Below the pieces are notes generated by a model. It did not search any database. It was not told where the DNA came from and was given only the letters and a program-made list of their open reading frames with translations. Shown in pieces: positions 18,003 to 27,138 of a stretch of 64,000 bases of DNA; the stretch's first letter is position 1, and every line of letters begins with the position of its first letter. The translations under genes and the position numbers were made by a program. Source of the DNA: Rhodospirillaceae bacterium (lineage in GTDB: Bacteria; Pseudomonadota; Gammaproteobacteria; Steroidobacterales; Rariloculaceae); NCBI GenBank assembly GCA_002718345.1, contig PBDA01000014.1:1-64000 (forward strand), written 5' to 3'.

Positions 18003-18980
18003 CTAACCCCGTGGGTGATGCCGTGCATGTAAATCTTTCATCCGTTCCCGTGAAATATGGGTATATATTTGAGTGGTGGAAATATCACTATGACCTAGCA
18101 ATAATTGCACCACTCTTAAATCAGCGCCATTATTTAGCAAATGAGTTGCAAAAGCATGTCTTAGTGTATGCGGAGAGAGCGGTTTATTTATACCTGCTTT
18201 TTGAGCATAGCGTTTTATTAAATACCAAAATGCTTGTCTACTCATTTGCGCCCCACGCTGTGTAGGAAATAAGCAAGTAGTTTGGCGGTCCCGTAAAATT
18301 TCGGCGCGTGGTCCAACTATAAATTTTTCAATCCAATCCTGGGCTTCATCTCCCAAAGGGGTCAATCTTTCACGATCGCCCTTCCCCACAACACGCAATA
18401 CACCTTGATTAAGATTTACCTGTGTCATTTTCAAACTTATCAATTCGGAAACACGAACACCGGTAGCGTATAGCACCTCTAACATGGTGCGGTCACGGTA
18501 ACCTAGTGACCTGGTTGTGTCTGGAGCAGTTAAAAGTAACTCAACTTCACTTTCTGTAAGCGTCTGCGGTAACGAACGGCCAATTTTCGGTAAGTTAATC
18601 TGAGATGTTGGATCATCGGTAATTAAACCCTGAAGCAAAAGATAACTAAAAAAACGTCGAAAACTAGATAACTGTCTTGCAGTAGACCGTGATTTTGTCC
18701 CTTCATCTACTCGCATAGCAATATATTCAAGAATTTCAGCTCTAGTTGCTTCTACCAAGCTCATATTCCTAACAATTAAATATTTACTCAACCCAGAAAG
18801 ATCTGTTCTATAGGCTTTAAGTGTATTCCTAGACAAACCTCTTTCTGCCCAAATAGCATCCAAAAAACGCTCGACCGCACGACCAGAATCAGCTGCTAAA
18901 TCTTCGAAATTTGTAGAGGAAGATTTCTTCAAATCATTACCGCCTAAATTTTTTTCAGGCCTTATTGTGCTTAATTTCAC
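18003..18980 (-). CDS. xerD: XerD, site-specific tyrosine recombinase
   Basis: XerD acts with XerC at dif to resolve chromosome dimers at the divisome. The 325-residue product has the N-terminal core-binding SAM-like domain (VERFLDAIWAERGLSRNTL) and the catalytic domain with Arg in ATGVRVSEL, the HTLRHAFATHLL block, GHSDISTTQIYTH with the nucleophile tyrosine, and the ending HHPRG, which matches XerD rather than XerC. The start is GTG 18980 in the track, but the first 16 residues look unlike XerD; TTG 18932, after TTTAGGCGG, gives a more usual length. It is followed at about 110 bases by dsbC and is divergent from plsC. Confidence 0.94.
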   Translation of the reverse strand: MKLSTIRPEKNLGGNDLKKSSSTNFEDLAADSGRAVERFLDAIWAERGLSRNTLKAYRTDLSGLSKYLIVRNMSLVEATRAEILEYIAMRVDEGTKSRSTARQLSSFRRFFSYLLLQGLITDDPTSQINLPKIGRSLPQTLTESEVELLLTAPDTTRSLGYRDRTMLEVLYATGVRVSELISLKMTQVNLNQGVLRVVGKGDRERLTPLGDEAQDWIEKFIVGPRAEILRDRQTTCLFPTQRGAQMSRQAFWYLIKRYAQKAGINKPLSPHTLRHAFATHLLNNGADLRVVQLLLGHSDISTTQIYTHISRERMKDLHARHHPRG

Positions 18981-19002
18981 AATTAGTTAAAACCAGTAGC
19001 AT

Positions 19003-19032
19003 AGGTAAGATAGGTAAGATAGGTAAGATAGG
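19003..19032 (+). repeat. Nine-base tandem repeat between xerD and plsC
   Basis: The unit AGGTAAGAT occurs three times in perfect tandem and is followed by a partial unit (AGG), in the gap between the divergent xerD and plsC starts. The period is a multiple of three and the stretch is open in the plsC frame (Ile-Gly-Lys units), though the likely plsC start lies downstream, so the repeat is probably in the leader of plsC. Copy number may vary between strains. Confidence 0.9.
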
Positions 19033-19090
19033 AGACTGCAAATTCTCATTATTCCGCTATTTAGACATATTCAAAACTAAACATAAAAAG

Positions 19091-19831
19091 ATGACTTTGA
19101 TCATTACTTCATTTACGCGCCAAGTAAAATTGCTTATGTACGGTATATATGTATGGTTTATATTTATTAGTCTATCAATTCCAGTACTAATACTATTAAT
19201 CCTAACCCCTACGCGCATAGGGCGACGCACAGTGGCACACTGGAGCGCTAAACTTCTCTTTTTTCTTATCGGAACACATGTGCACCTTGAAGGAATGAAG
19301 TGGTTACCCAAATCTAATAGCATCGTAATAGCTAATCATGCGAGCTACCTTGACGGCATCATTCTTACAGCTATGTTGCCACCTAACTTTACATTTTTAA
19401 TTAAGCAAGAAATGACAAATGTTCCTTTTGCGGGATATTTACTAAAGAGGATTGGCTCTGAATTTGTGGATAGAACAAAATTCACTCTTAGAAATAAAGC
19501 TGCCCGGCGCCTATTCAAAGCTGCCGAAAAAGGAGAGTCCTTGGCATTTTTTCCAGAAGGAACCTTTATACGTCAACCCGGTCTACAGACTTTTCATATG
19601 GGGGCCTTCAGATCCGCATACCGAGCTAAGTTACCTGTTGTTCCTATAGTAATTTCGGGATCAAGAAAAAAACTACCTGCTAACTCATGGCTATGTGTTC
19701 CTGGCTCAATTTCAGTAGAAATTCTAAAGCCAATTAGTCCAGACTCAGTGCTTTCAGCTCAAAAATTACTTCAAGAAGCAAGGACTGCCATGCTTAAATC
19801 TCTTAAAGAGCCAGATCTTGATAAAGAATAG
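19091..19831 (+). CDS. 1-acyl-sn-glycerol-3-phosphate acyltransferase (PlsC-like)
   Basis: This inner-membrane enzyme of about 246 residues adds the second fatty acid to lysophosphatidic acid in phospholipid synthesis. One strong membrane segment lies at residues 16-38; the acyltransferase motifs are NHASYLD (His83, Asp88) and FPEGTF, with a VPIVISG block near the end. The track's TTG start at 18965 runs through a tandem repeat and overlaps xerD; ATG 19091 fits the family's N-terminus better, though its ribosome binding site (AAAAAG) is weak. An acetoacetyl-CoA synthetase gene follows after 21 bases, so the two may share a transcript. Confidence 0.87.
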   Translation: MTLIITSFTRQVKLLMYGIYVWFIFISLSIPVLILLILTPTRIGRRTVAHWSAKLLFFLIGTHVHLEGMKWLPKSNSIVIANHASYLDGIILTAMLPPNFTFLIKQEMTNVPFAGYLLKRIGSEFVDRTKFTLRNKAARRLFKAAEKGESLAFFPEGTFIRQPGLQTFHMGAFRSAYRAKLPVVPIVISGSRKKLPANSWLCVPGSISVEILKPISPDSVLSAQKLLQEARTAMLKSLKEPDLDKE

Positions 19832-19852
19832 AAGCGACCACAAAGACTAATT

Positions 19853-21793
19853 ATGAAAACTCCTATCTGGACACCTTCTGGAGAACTTTTAGAACAAAGT
19901 AATTTACAAGATTTTCTAAATTCTCATAGCGGAAAATTAAATACTAAGGACTACAAAGGTCTCTATGAGTGGAGTATCAATCAGCCCGAAGATTTTTGGG
20001 AGGCTTGCTGGCATTACAGTGGTATACGAGCAACCACTAATTATAAGCAAGTGCTGCATTCAGGTGAAAAAATGCTTGATGCCAGATGGTTTGAAGGAGC
20101 ATATCTAAATTTTGCAGACAATTTATTGCGCCCGGAATACGACGGTTCTGCTATCGTTTTTTATAGTGAAACAGGCAGTCGTGAAGAACTAAGCTGGAAA
20201 GAATTACGCAGAAACGTAGCTTCTGTAGCTAATTGTCTTAAACAATATGGTGTCGGGCCCGGTGATAGGGTTGTTGGCCTGTTACCTAATCGCCCAGAAG
20301 CTGTAATTGCAATGCTTGCCTCTGCCAGCCTCGGCGCCGTTTGGTCCTCATGTTCGCCAGATTTTGGAACAAAGGGCGTACTAGACCGTTTCGGTCAAAT
20401 AAACCCCAAAGTCATGTTTGCCACCGATGGCTACTTCTACAATGGCAAAAAAATTGATTGCCTCAAGACAGTCAATGCAATCACAACTAAGCTAGAAAAC
20501 CTTGAAGCCCTTATTTTAGTGCCCTACCTAGATGCAGAACCAAACCGCGATATTCCATCTAACTCAGTTTTTTATCATGACCTGCTAAGAGAATCTGTGA
20601 AATTGGAGTTCACCCCCCTTCCCTTCGATCATCCGCTATACATAATGTATTCATCAGGCACAACAGGAGTTCCCAAGTGCATAATTCATGGCGCCGGAGG
20701 AACTTTAATCCAGCACCAAAAAGAGCATTTACTTCATTGCAATATCAAGCCACAAAAACCTGTTTTTTATTTCACAACAACCGGTTGGATGATGTGGAAC
20801 TGGATCGTTTCAACGTTAGCTAGTGGCGCCAAACTTATCTTGTTTGATGGATCTCCTTTCTACCCAGACCCAGGAGTATTGTGGCGAATAGCCGAACAGG
20901 AGCAGCTAACATTGTTTGGAACAAGCGCAAAATATCTGAGCGCACTTGAGAAAGTAGGCTATATACCAAAAAAACAAGTTTCACTATCAAACCTCAACAT
21001 ATTACTTTCCACCGGCTCCCCCTTAGCGCCGGCTAGCTATGACTTTGTTTATCAAAAAGTAAAGGAAGATCTACAGCTTTCTTCAATTGCAGGAGGAACA
21101 GAACTAATCTCTTGTTTTGCTATTGGCAATCCTATTCTTCCTGTCTACCGTGGCGAAATTCAATGTCGCGGTCTCGGAATGAAAATGGAAATTTTTGATG
21201 ATAAAGGGGAATCAATCCGAGAGCACAAAGGGGAACTAGTTTGTACAGCCCCATTCCCATCCATGCCAATTTCTTTCTGGGATGATCCTGATAACTGCAA
21301 GTACAAGACCGCTTATTTTAATCGTTATCCAAATGTTTGGTGTCATGGTGATTATGCAGAGTTAACTGCAAATGATGGGGTTGTAATATATGGTCGCTCT
21401 GATGCAATACTAAATCCGGGGGGTGTTCGAATTGGAACAGCAGAGATATATCGGGTCGTTGAACAGTTTGATGAGGTTATTGAAGGAATAGCTATTGCTC
21501 AAGAATGGGACAATGACATAAGAGTTGTCCTTTTTATTAAACTTATTGAAGGCACTCAATTAGACCAGAAATTAGAAAAGCGTCTTAAAAAATCGATTAG
21601 AGATCAAGCCAGTCCTCGTCATGTACCTGCAAAAATAATTGAAGTACCTGATATCCCAAGAACAAGAAGCGGAAAAATTGTTGAGATCGCTGTGCGTGAT
21701 GTAGTACACGGAAAATCTATATTGAATACAGAAGCTATAGCTAACCCTGAAGCACTAGAGTATTTCAGAAATCGAAGCGAATTAGGCGAATGA
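19853..21793 (+). CDS. Acetoacetyl-CoA synthetase (acetoacetate-CoA ligase)
   Basis: The 646-residue enzyme activates acetoacetate with ATP and CoA, letting ketone bodies or products of leucine and hydroxybutyrate breakdown enter central metabolism. It has the acetoacetyl-CoA synthetase N-terminal cap (LYEWSINQPEDFWEACWHY), the AMP-binding loop YSSGTTGVPKCIIHG near residue 270, TGWMMWNW, and the C-terminal lysine motif RTRSGKIVEI that serves adenylation. Length is typical. Its stop overlaps the start of zapE by four bases (ATGA). Beta-keto acid chemistry also appears in the BKACE gene at 15073. Confidence 0.93.
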   Translation: MKTPIWTPSGELLEQSNLQDFLNSHSGKLNTKDYKGLYEWSINQPEDFWEACWHYSGIRATTNYKQVLHSGEKMLDARWFEGAYLNFADNLLRPEYDGSAIVFYSETGSREELSWKELRRNVASVANCLKQYGVGPGDRVVGLLPNRPEAVIAMLASASLGAVWSSCSPDFGTKGVLDRFGQINPKVMFATDGYFYNGKKIDCLKTVNAITTKLENLEALILVPYLDAEPNRDIPSNSVFYHDLLRESVKLEFTPLPFDHPLYIMYSSGTTGVPKCIIHGAGGTLIQHQKEHLLHCNIKPQKPVFYFTTTGWMMWNWIVSTLASGAKLILFDGSPFYPDPGVLWRIAEQEQLTLFGTSAKYLSALEKVGYIPKKQVSLSNLNILLSTGSPLAPASYDFVYQKVKEDLQLSSIAGGTELISCFAIGNPILPVYRGEIQCRGLGMKMEIFDDKGESIREHKGELVCTAPFPSMPISFWDDPDNCKYKTAYFNRYPNVWCHGDYAELTANDGVVIYGRSDAILNPGGVRIGTAEIYRVVEQFDEVIEGIAIAQEWDNDIRVVLFIKLIEGTQLDQKLEKRLKKSIRDQASPRHVPAKIIEVPDIPRTRSGKIVEIAVRDVVHGKSILNTEAIANPEALEYFRNRSELGE

Positions 21794-22887
21794 ACTCACC
21801 CATAGAACAGTATCAACGTTACATTGATGGCGAAACAATCTCTAACGACTTATCTCAAAAATCTGCAATTGATGCACTACAACAAGTTTATGAAGCATTA
21901 ACCACGTCTACTAAAAATAAAAAAAGCTGGAAAAAAATCTTGGGAGTATGTCCGAATATATCTTCATCTCCGGTAAGGGGTGTATATCTCTGGGGTGATG
22001 TTGGCCGAGGAAAAACATTTTTAATGGATCTATTTTATAACAGCCTACCTTTCGAAGAAAAACTACGCGAGCACTTTCATCGATTCATGGGGAATGTCCA
22101 CAATGCGCTTAAAAACATAAATGCGGAGCAAGATCCCCTCCAGTTGGTAGCAGATAAGCTTGCAAAGCAGACCCGTGTTATTTGCTTCGATGAGTTTTTT
22201 GTATCAGATATTGCTGATGCTATGATCCTTGGAACTCTCTTTGAAGCATTATTTCAACGTGGAATTACTTTAGTCACAACATCTAACATAAAACCTGATG
22301 ACCTATATAAAGATGGCTTGCAAAGGCAACGATTCTTAAAAGCAATTTCACTAGTAAAACAAAACACCCAAATTATAAAACTTGAAGGATCCATTGATTA
22401 TCGACTTCGTTTGCTCGAGCGTGCTGATGTCTATCAATACCCTCTTGGGAAGCTAGCAGATAAAAAACTCGCCAAATATTTCAGTAGTTTTGCATCAGGA
22501 ATAGGAAGAGAAAATTTGGAAATTAACATTCTAGGAAGAAAAATAAGAGCTCTCCGGGAAGCACAGGACGTTGTTTGGTTCGATTTTTATCAAGTATGCG
22601 ATGGTCCACGTAGCCATAATGACTACATTGAACTTGCACGATGTTATCAAACTGTATTGATTTCCAATGTCCCTCAACTAACAAAAGAACAGGAAAACCA
22701 GTGTAGACGTTTTATTTCATTGGTAGATGAGTTTTATGATCGACGAGTAAAATTAATCTTATCCGCTGAAAAAGAACTTAATAATCTTTATATTGGAGAA
22801 AAGTTAGTATCAGAATTTAGACGCACTAAAAGCCGGCTTGAAGAAATGCAAAGTCATGATTATCTGGCCCAAGCTCATCTCCCATGA
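21790..22887 (+). CDS. zapE: ZapE, cell division AFG1-type ATPase
   Basis: ZapE is a cytoplasmic P-loop ATPase that associates with the Z-ring in E. coli. The 365-residue protein has Walker A GDVGRGKT (residues 69-76), Walker B ICFDEFFV and a sensor-like VTTSNIKPDDLYKDGLQR block, matching the AFG1/ZapE family in order and length. The ATG sits inside the stop of the preceding ligase gene, which implies translational coupling, although the two functions are unrelated. Confidence 0.93.
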   Translation: MNSPIEQYQRYIDGETISNDLSQKSAIDALQQVYEALTTSTKNKKSWKKILGVCPNISSSPVRGVYLWGDVGRGKTFLMDLFYNSLPFEEKLREHFHRFMGNVHNALKNINAEQDPLQLVADKLAKQTRVICFDEFFVSDIADAMILGTLFEALFQRGITLVTTSNIKPDDLYKDGLQRQRFLKAISLVKQNTQIIKLEGSIDYRLRLLERADVYQYPLGKLADKKLAKYFSSFASGIGRENLEINILGRKIRALREAQDVVWFDFYQVCDGPRSHNDYIELARCYQTVLISNVPQLTKEQENQCRRFISLVDEFYDRRVKLILSAEKELNNLYIGEKLVSEFRRTKSRLEEMQSHDYLAQAHLP

Positions 22888-22935
22888 ACATTATCTGTTG
22901 ATATCATAGTCCAATGCTCAAACAATACGGTCACA

Positions 22936-23700
22936 ATGAATAGCAATACCAAAAAAATTGGCACACTGGTCATGATCCGGCATGGTCAGAGCGAATGGAA
23001 CCTCAAAAACCTTTTCACTGGCTGGGCTGATGTTGACTTAACAGACCAAGGCGTAGAAGAGGCTCAAGCTGCTGGTCAACTCTTGAAAAATGAAGGATTG
23101 GTGTTTGATCTTGCGTATACATCAGTACTTACCCGTGCAATTAGAACCCTATGGCTGGTACTTGATGAAATGAATTTAATGTGGATACCTGTACAACGGA
23201 ACTGGCGCCTTAATGAAAGGCACTATGGAGCACTTCAAGGCCTAGATAAAGCAGAAACAACCGCCTTACACGGCGCTGAACAAGTAAATATATGGAGGAG
23301 AAGTTATGACATTCCTCCACCGCCCATTGACAACAAAGATGAGCGTCATCCTAAAAATGATCAACGTTACAAAAATCTTATGAATAGCGAACTACCTGAG
23401 GCGGAATCCCTAAAAATGACTCTAGAGAGAGTCCTTCCTTACTGGAAAAAAATCATCGCTCCAGAGCTGATAATGGGGCGAAATGTCCTTATTACAGCTC
23501 ATGGAAATAGTCTACGAGCCCTTGCCAAGATGCTCGAGTCTATTTCTGATGAGGCAATCACAGAGTTCAATATCCCCACAGGGGTCCCCCGAATTTATGA
23601 GCTTGACAGTGACCTGCAACCATTGAGTGCTAATTACCTTGGGGATACCAAAAAAATTGATGCTGCAGCTACGGCAGTTGCTAACCAAGCAACACAATAA
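22936..23700 (+). CDS. gpmA: 2,3-bisphosphoglycerate-dependent phosphoglycerate mutase
   Basis: This 254-residue glycolytic enzyme interconverts 3- and 2-phosphoglycerate. The phospho-accepting histidine is His16 in [21 protein letters not shown] and [11 protein letters not shown] carry other active-site residues, and YDIPPPPI is typical of dPGM. Length matches E. coli GpmA (250). It follows zapE after 48 bases on the same strand. No cofactor-independent mutase is visible in the window. Confidence 0.95.
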   Translation: MNSNTKKIGTLVMIRHGQSEWNLKNLFTGWADVDLTDQGVEEAQAAGQLLKNEGLVFDLAYTSVLTRAIRTLWLVLDEMNLMWIPVQRNWRLNERHYGALQGLDKAETTALHGAEQVNIWRRSYDIPPPPIDNKDERHPKNDQRYKNLMNSELPEAESLKMTLERVLPYWKKIIAPELIMGRNVLITAHGNSLRALAKMLESISDEAITEFNIPTGVPRIYELDSDLQPLSANYLGDTKKIDAAATAVANQATQ

Positions 23701-23766
23701 ATAAACATTATCTAGAAAAACAAATTATGCTAGGCATATAATAAATAATCCGGAGAGTTCTTATCC

Positions 23767-24288
23767 GTGCTCTATAACCTTGGAAAAAGTAGCATTCAAA
23801 CTGATGGTGATCATTTCTATGTCGCTCCAACCGCTACTGTAGTTGGAAAGGTTATTCTCGGCAAAGACTCAAGCATTTGGTTTAACTCGGTGCTGCGAGC
23901 TGATAATGACGTGATCACCATAGGTGAACGCTCTAATGTACAAGATGGTTCAGTATTTCATGTAGACCCTGGTATGCCTTTAGTTCTAGAGAAAGAAGTC
24001 ACTGTCGGTCACTCTGTAACAGCGCATGGTTGCTATATTGGGGAAAGATCCTTGGTCGGCATGGGCGCAACCATACTTAACGAAGCTGTAATTGGTAAGT
24101 ACTGTATAGTGGGCGCACAAGCTCTGATAACGGAAGGTAAAGAGTTTCCTGATCGTTCCCTGATTATAGGATCACCTGCTAGACGTATCCGCGAAGTAAC
24201 CGACAAAGAAATTGAGTCAATAAAAGAAAATGCTGAGCACTACGTTCAGCGTGGCATTTTTTATCGCAAAGAACTGAAATCCCTGTAA
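23767..24288 (+). CDS. Gamma-carbonic anhydrase-like hexapeptide protein (YrdA family)
   Basis: The 173-residue product is a left-handed beta-helix trimer of the gamma-carbonic anhydrase family. Hexapeptide turns run from residue 20 to about 130, and metal-ligand histidines are seen in FHVDPG, VGHSVTAHGC. Whether it hydrates CO2 or only resembles the enzyme, as for many YrdA proteins, cannot be told. The start is GTG 23767, supported by GGAGAG eleven bases upstream and by the family N-terminus. Confidence 0.9.
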   Translation: MLYNLGKSSIQTDGDHFYVAPTATVVGKVILGKDSSIWFNSVLRADNDVITIGERSNVQDGSVFHVDPGMPLVLEKEVTVGHSVTAHGCYIGERSLVGMGATILNEAVIGKYCIVGAQALITEGKEFPDRSLIIGSPARRIREVTDKEIESIKENAEHYVQRGIFYRKELKSL

Positions 24289-24321
24289 ATAATCGCTTAA
24301 AAAAACACAAAGGACCTCGCC

Positions 24322-25320
24322 ATGGGCATTTCAACACCCAAAATTATTTTTGCTACACTTATCTCAGCAAATCTTGTCAGCATTTCTACTAAGGCGCAGC
24401 CGCAAAGCTCAGTTATCAAGCACTCAAATGCACCCTATATATCACTTGAACAATCACTACCGGAGTCCGGTAGTTCCTGGGAACTTCATCTGGTACTGAC
24501 ACGCGATGAGATCTACGTGCCAATCGGAGTAAGAAAGCCAGACGGCAACGGCCCATTCCCTCTTATTCTTGTTGGCTCAGGCCAAGGGAGAGACGGACTA
24601 CTTAAGATTGATCAGGCAATGAAGGATGTTGAAGAACTAATGGATCGGCTCATAGAGCGTGGTTATGCGACAGCCTATTTAAATTTTCGCAATGAGATTC
24701 CAGAGTTATATAACGAAAGAACATCACCTGAACTTCTTGCAGATACTGTTAGCGGAGGAAACAATAGACTGCAGTCTGCAGCAACTCTAGATTCTGATGA
24801 CTATATTTCTATTGTGAAACATGTTCAGGCGCTGCCATATACTGACCCACAAAAAATCGGTGCAATTGGAAGTAGTCACTCGGGCGAAATAATTCTAAAA
24901 GGTACGGCACTTATGAACATTGGTGCCGGAGTCGCAAGCGAGGCAGCTGCGCTAGAATATCTTGCGGTTGACGTGTCAGCAACCTCTCTTAACTCTGCTG
25001 GTGAAAGAGATCTCCATAACATTGAGATTGCTCGAAGTGTTTCTGATAAAGAGATTTCCATGCAGCGAATCAGGCAATCAGAAACACCATTATTGATTCT
25101 TGGCCGTGAGCATGATCATTTACAGGGCCTCTATCAACTTGCCTATGAGTGGTTTGTCGAGGCTGGCAAAGAAGTTGCTTGGGCATCTTTCGATCATCCT
25201 GAACATGGCTATTCACTATTACGTCAAAGACCAGGCGGTCCATCACAACCTGATGAGGTTCAAGAGGAGGTTTTTTCCTTATACATGAAGTTTTTTGATA
25301 AGCATCTAAATAATCAGTAG
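24322..25320 (+). CDS. Exported alpha/beta hydrolase, dienelactone hydrolase-like
   Basis: The 332-residue protein starts with a hydrophobic signal (IIFATLISANLVSISTKAQ) and has an alpha/beta hydrolase fold: oxyanion-hole region LILVGSGQGRDG, nucleophile Ser in IGSSHSGE (about residue 194), acid in LGREHD and catalytic His in HPEHGYS. A long insert separates the early strands. The substrate is unknown; the closest general label is a dienelactone-hydrolase or peptidase-like esterase. It is the last of the plus-strand genes and is convergent with tesB. Ribosome binding site AAAGGACC. Confidence 0.82.
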   Translation: MGISTPKIIFATLISANLVSISTKAQPQSSVIKHSNAPYISLEQSLPESGSSWELHLVLTRDEIYVPIGVRKPDGNGPFPLILVGSGQGRDGLLKIDQAMKDVEELMDRLIERGYATAYLNFRNEIPELYNERTSPELLADTVSGGNNRLQSAATLDSDDYISIVKHVQALPYTDPQKIGAIGSSHSGEIILKGTALMNIGAGVASEAAALEYLAVDVSATSLNSAGERDLHNIEIARSVSDKEISMQRIRQSETPLLILGREHDHLQGLYQLAYEWFVEAGKEVAWASFDHPEHGYSLLRQRPGGPSQPDEVQEEVFSLYMKFFDKHLNNQ

Positions 25321-25352
25321 AGAAAGTTATTCTGAAACATTAGGCATCAAAA

Positions 25353-26219
25353 CTAATTAGTTTCTGGCCAAACACGAATCAACCCTTCCTGAGCAGTTGA
25401 GGCAACTAGTGTTCCACCTGGGGTAAAGAACCTTCCTGTAGCCAAACCTCTAGCTCCCGATGCATTTGGACTCTCTATCGCATACAGAAGCCATTCATCA
25501 GCCCTAAACGGGCGATGAAACCACATTGCATGATCTAGGCTTGCCATCTGCACATTTCTCTGCTCCCATCGGATTCCGTGTGGCTGAGTTGCTGTTCCAA
25601 CAAAATAATAGTCTGACAGGTATGCTAATACACTCCTATGTAGATCCGGATCATCGGGCAATTTATCAACTGTACGAATCCATACATGACGAACTGGGTC
25701 CCGAGGTTCACGACTAGTAAAATCAATTGGATCTACTGGTCGCATTTCCATTGGTCTCTTGCGAGTCAGAAAACGTCGAATCTCCAACGGTAGAGTTTTA
25801 AGAGTTTTTTCTGTAACACTGCTGATATCAGAAAGATCATCTGGCCCCGGTACATCCGGCTTGTTTGCTTGATGTTCAAATCCCTCTTCAGGAATCTGAA
25901 ATGATGCAGCCATATTAAAGATAGGCCTTCCATGCTGAATCGCAACCACGCGGCGATTGGTAAAACTTTTCCCATCACGAGCACGATCAACCTCATAAAG
26001 TATAGGCGCCTTAACATCCCCTGGTCTCAAAAAATAAGCATGTAGAGAATGTACCTCGCATTCCTTAACCGTATAGTTTGCGGCCATAAGAGCCTGGCCT
26101 AGAACCTGGCCACCAAAGACACGGCTACTGCCTACATCACGACTTTCACCACGAAAAAAATTATCTTCTAACCGCTCTAATTCAAGCAGTCGCAAAAGAT
26201 CAGCTAAAATATCTTTCAT
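25353..26219 (-). CDS. tesB: Acyl-CoA thioesterase II
   Basis: TesB hydrolyses acyl-CoA esters of many chain lengths in the cytoplasm. The 288-residue product shows the double hot-dog structure: RVFGGQVLGQALMAA in the first half and QMASLDHAMWFHRPF in the second, the latter with the catalytic Asp. Length equals E. coli TesB (286). Its start overlaps the stop of the dehydrogenase gene at 26219-27097 (TAATG), so the two are coupled and may serve in the same acid catabolic route, which is inference. Confidence 0.94.
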   Translation of the reverse strand: MKDILADLLRLLELERLEDNFFRGESRDVGSSRVFGGQVLGQALMAANYTVKECEVHSLHAYFLRPGDVKAPILYEVDRARDGKSFTNRRVVAIQHGRPIFNMAASFQIPEEGFEHQANKPDVPGPDDLSDISSVTEKTLKTLPLEIRRFLTRKRPMEMRPVDPIDFTSREPRDPVRHVWIRTVDKLPDDPDLHRSVLAYLSDYYFVGTATQPHGIRWEQRNVQMASLDHAMWFHRPFRADEWLLYAIESPNASGARGLATGRFFTPGGTLVASTAQEGLIRVWPETN

Positions 26220-27097
26220 TACTCACTTTTATGCCGATTAAGCCGTGCGATAAGACTGGATGTATCCCAGCGATTACCGCCCATTCTCACAACATCTGCA
26301 TAGAATTGATCTACAAGGGCGGCTACTGGAAGCTCTGCACCATTTCGGCGTGCCTCGTCCAAACAAATACGAAGGTCTTTGCGCATCCATTCCACAGCAA
26401 AACCAAAATCAAATTCATCATTAACCATTGTTTTCCAACGATTATCCATCTGCCAGGATTGTGCAGCTCCTCCACAGATCACATCAACCACAGCCTCAGG
26501 ATCAAGCTTTGCCTGCAAAGCAAAATTAAGAGCTTCAGCCAAACCCTGAACTAAGCCTGCTATAGCAATTTGATTAACCATCTTTGTTAGCTGGCCACAA
26601 CCAGCTGGACCTACTAAGCGAACTGTTTTGGCATAAGACCGTATTAGAGGTTCTGCGCTTTCAAATGCACTATTCTCACCACCGACCATCACGGTAAGTT
26701 GCCCTCCCTCTGCACCAGCTTGTCCCCCTGACACCGGAGCATCGAGACATTGAATACCTTTTTCAGAACCGGCTTTCTCGATCTCACGTGCCATATCTGC
26801 TGATGCTGTAGTGTGATCAATGAATAGCGCGCCTGATGCCATTCTTTCAAAAACCCCTTGTTCAAGTATTACTTCCCGAAGATCAGGATCATCACCGAGA
26901 CAGCTAAAAACAGCTTCAGCACCATTAGCAGCATCAGCCGGCGTTTCTGCCTTTGTCCCTCCATATTCTTCACACCAACGCTCAGCTTTTTCTGCGGTTC
27001 GGTTGAAAACAGTAACTTCAAGGCCAGCACGCTGTAACCAACCAGCCATGGGAAACCCCATGACACCAAGACCTAAAAAAGTGACATTTTTTATCAC
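26219..27097 (-). CDS. NAD(P)-dependent beta-hydroxyacid dehydrogenase
   Basis: This 292-residue enzyme is of the 3-hydroxyisobutyrate / tartronate-semialdehyde dehydrogenase family. It begins with the Rossmann motif GLGVMGFPMAGWL, continues with the substrate loop DAPVSGGQAGAEGG, and has the catalytic lysine in GQLTKMVNQ. The precise hydroxyacid cannot be told from sequence alone. It is coupled to tesB through a TAATG overlap. It begins 42 bases after the end of the kinase gene of the thiamine operon, so read-through from there is possible. Confidence 0.9.
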   Translation of the reverse strand: MIKNVTFLGLGVMGFPMAGWLQRAGLEVTVFNRTAEKAERWCEEYGGTKAETPADAANGAEAVFSCLGDDPDLREVILEQGVFERMASGALFIDHTTASADMAREIEKAGSEKGIQCLDAPVSGGQAGAEGGQLTVMVGGENSAFESAEPLIRSYAKTVRLVGPAGCGQLTKMVNQIAIAGLVQGLAEALNFALQAKLDPEAVVDVICGGAAQSWQMDNRWKTMVNDEFDFGFAVEWMRKDLRICLDEARRNGAELPVAALVDQFYADVVRMGGNRWDTSSLIARLNRHKSE

Positions 27098-27138
27098 AAG
27101 AGACTCCGTGTTCCGTGTAATTTTGTTACAGAGGACAG

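Noticed and set aside
18965-19090. TTG start for PlsC running through the nine-base repeat
   Set aside because: It overlaps the xerD start region and adds a sequence unlike the family; ATG 19091 is more plausible.
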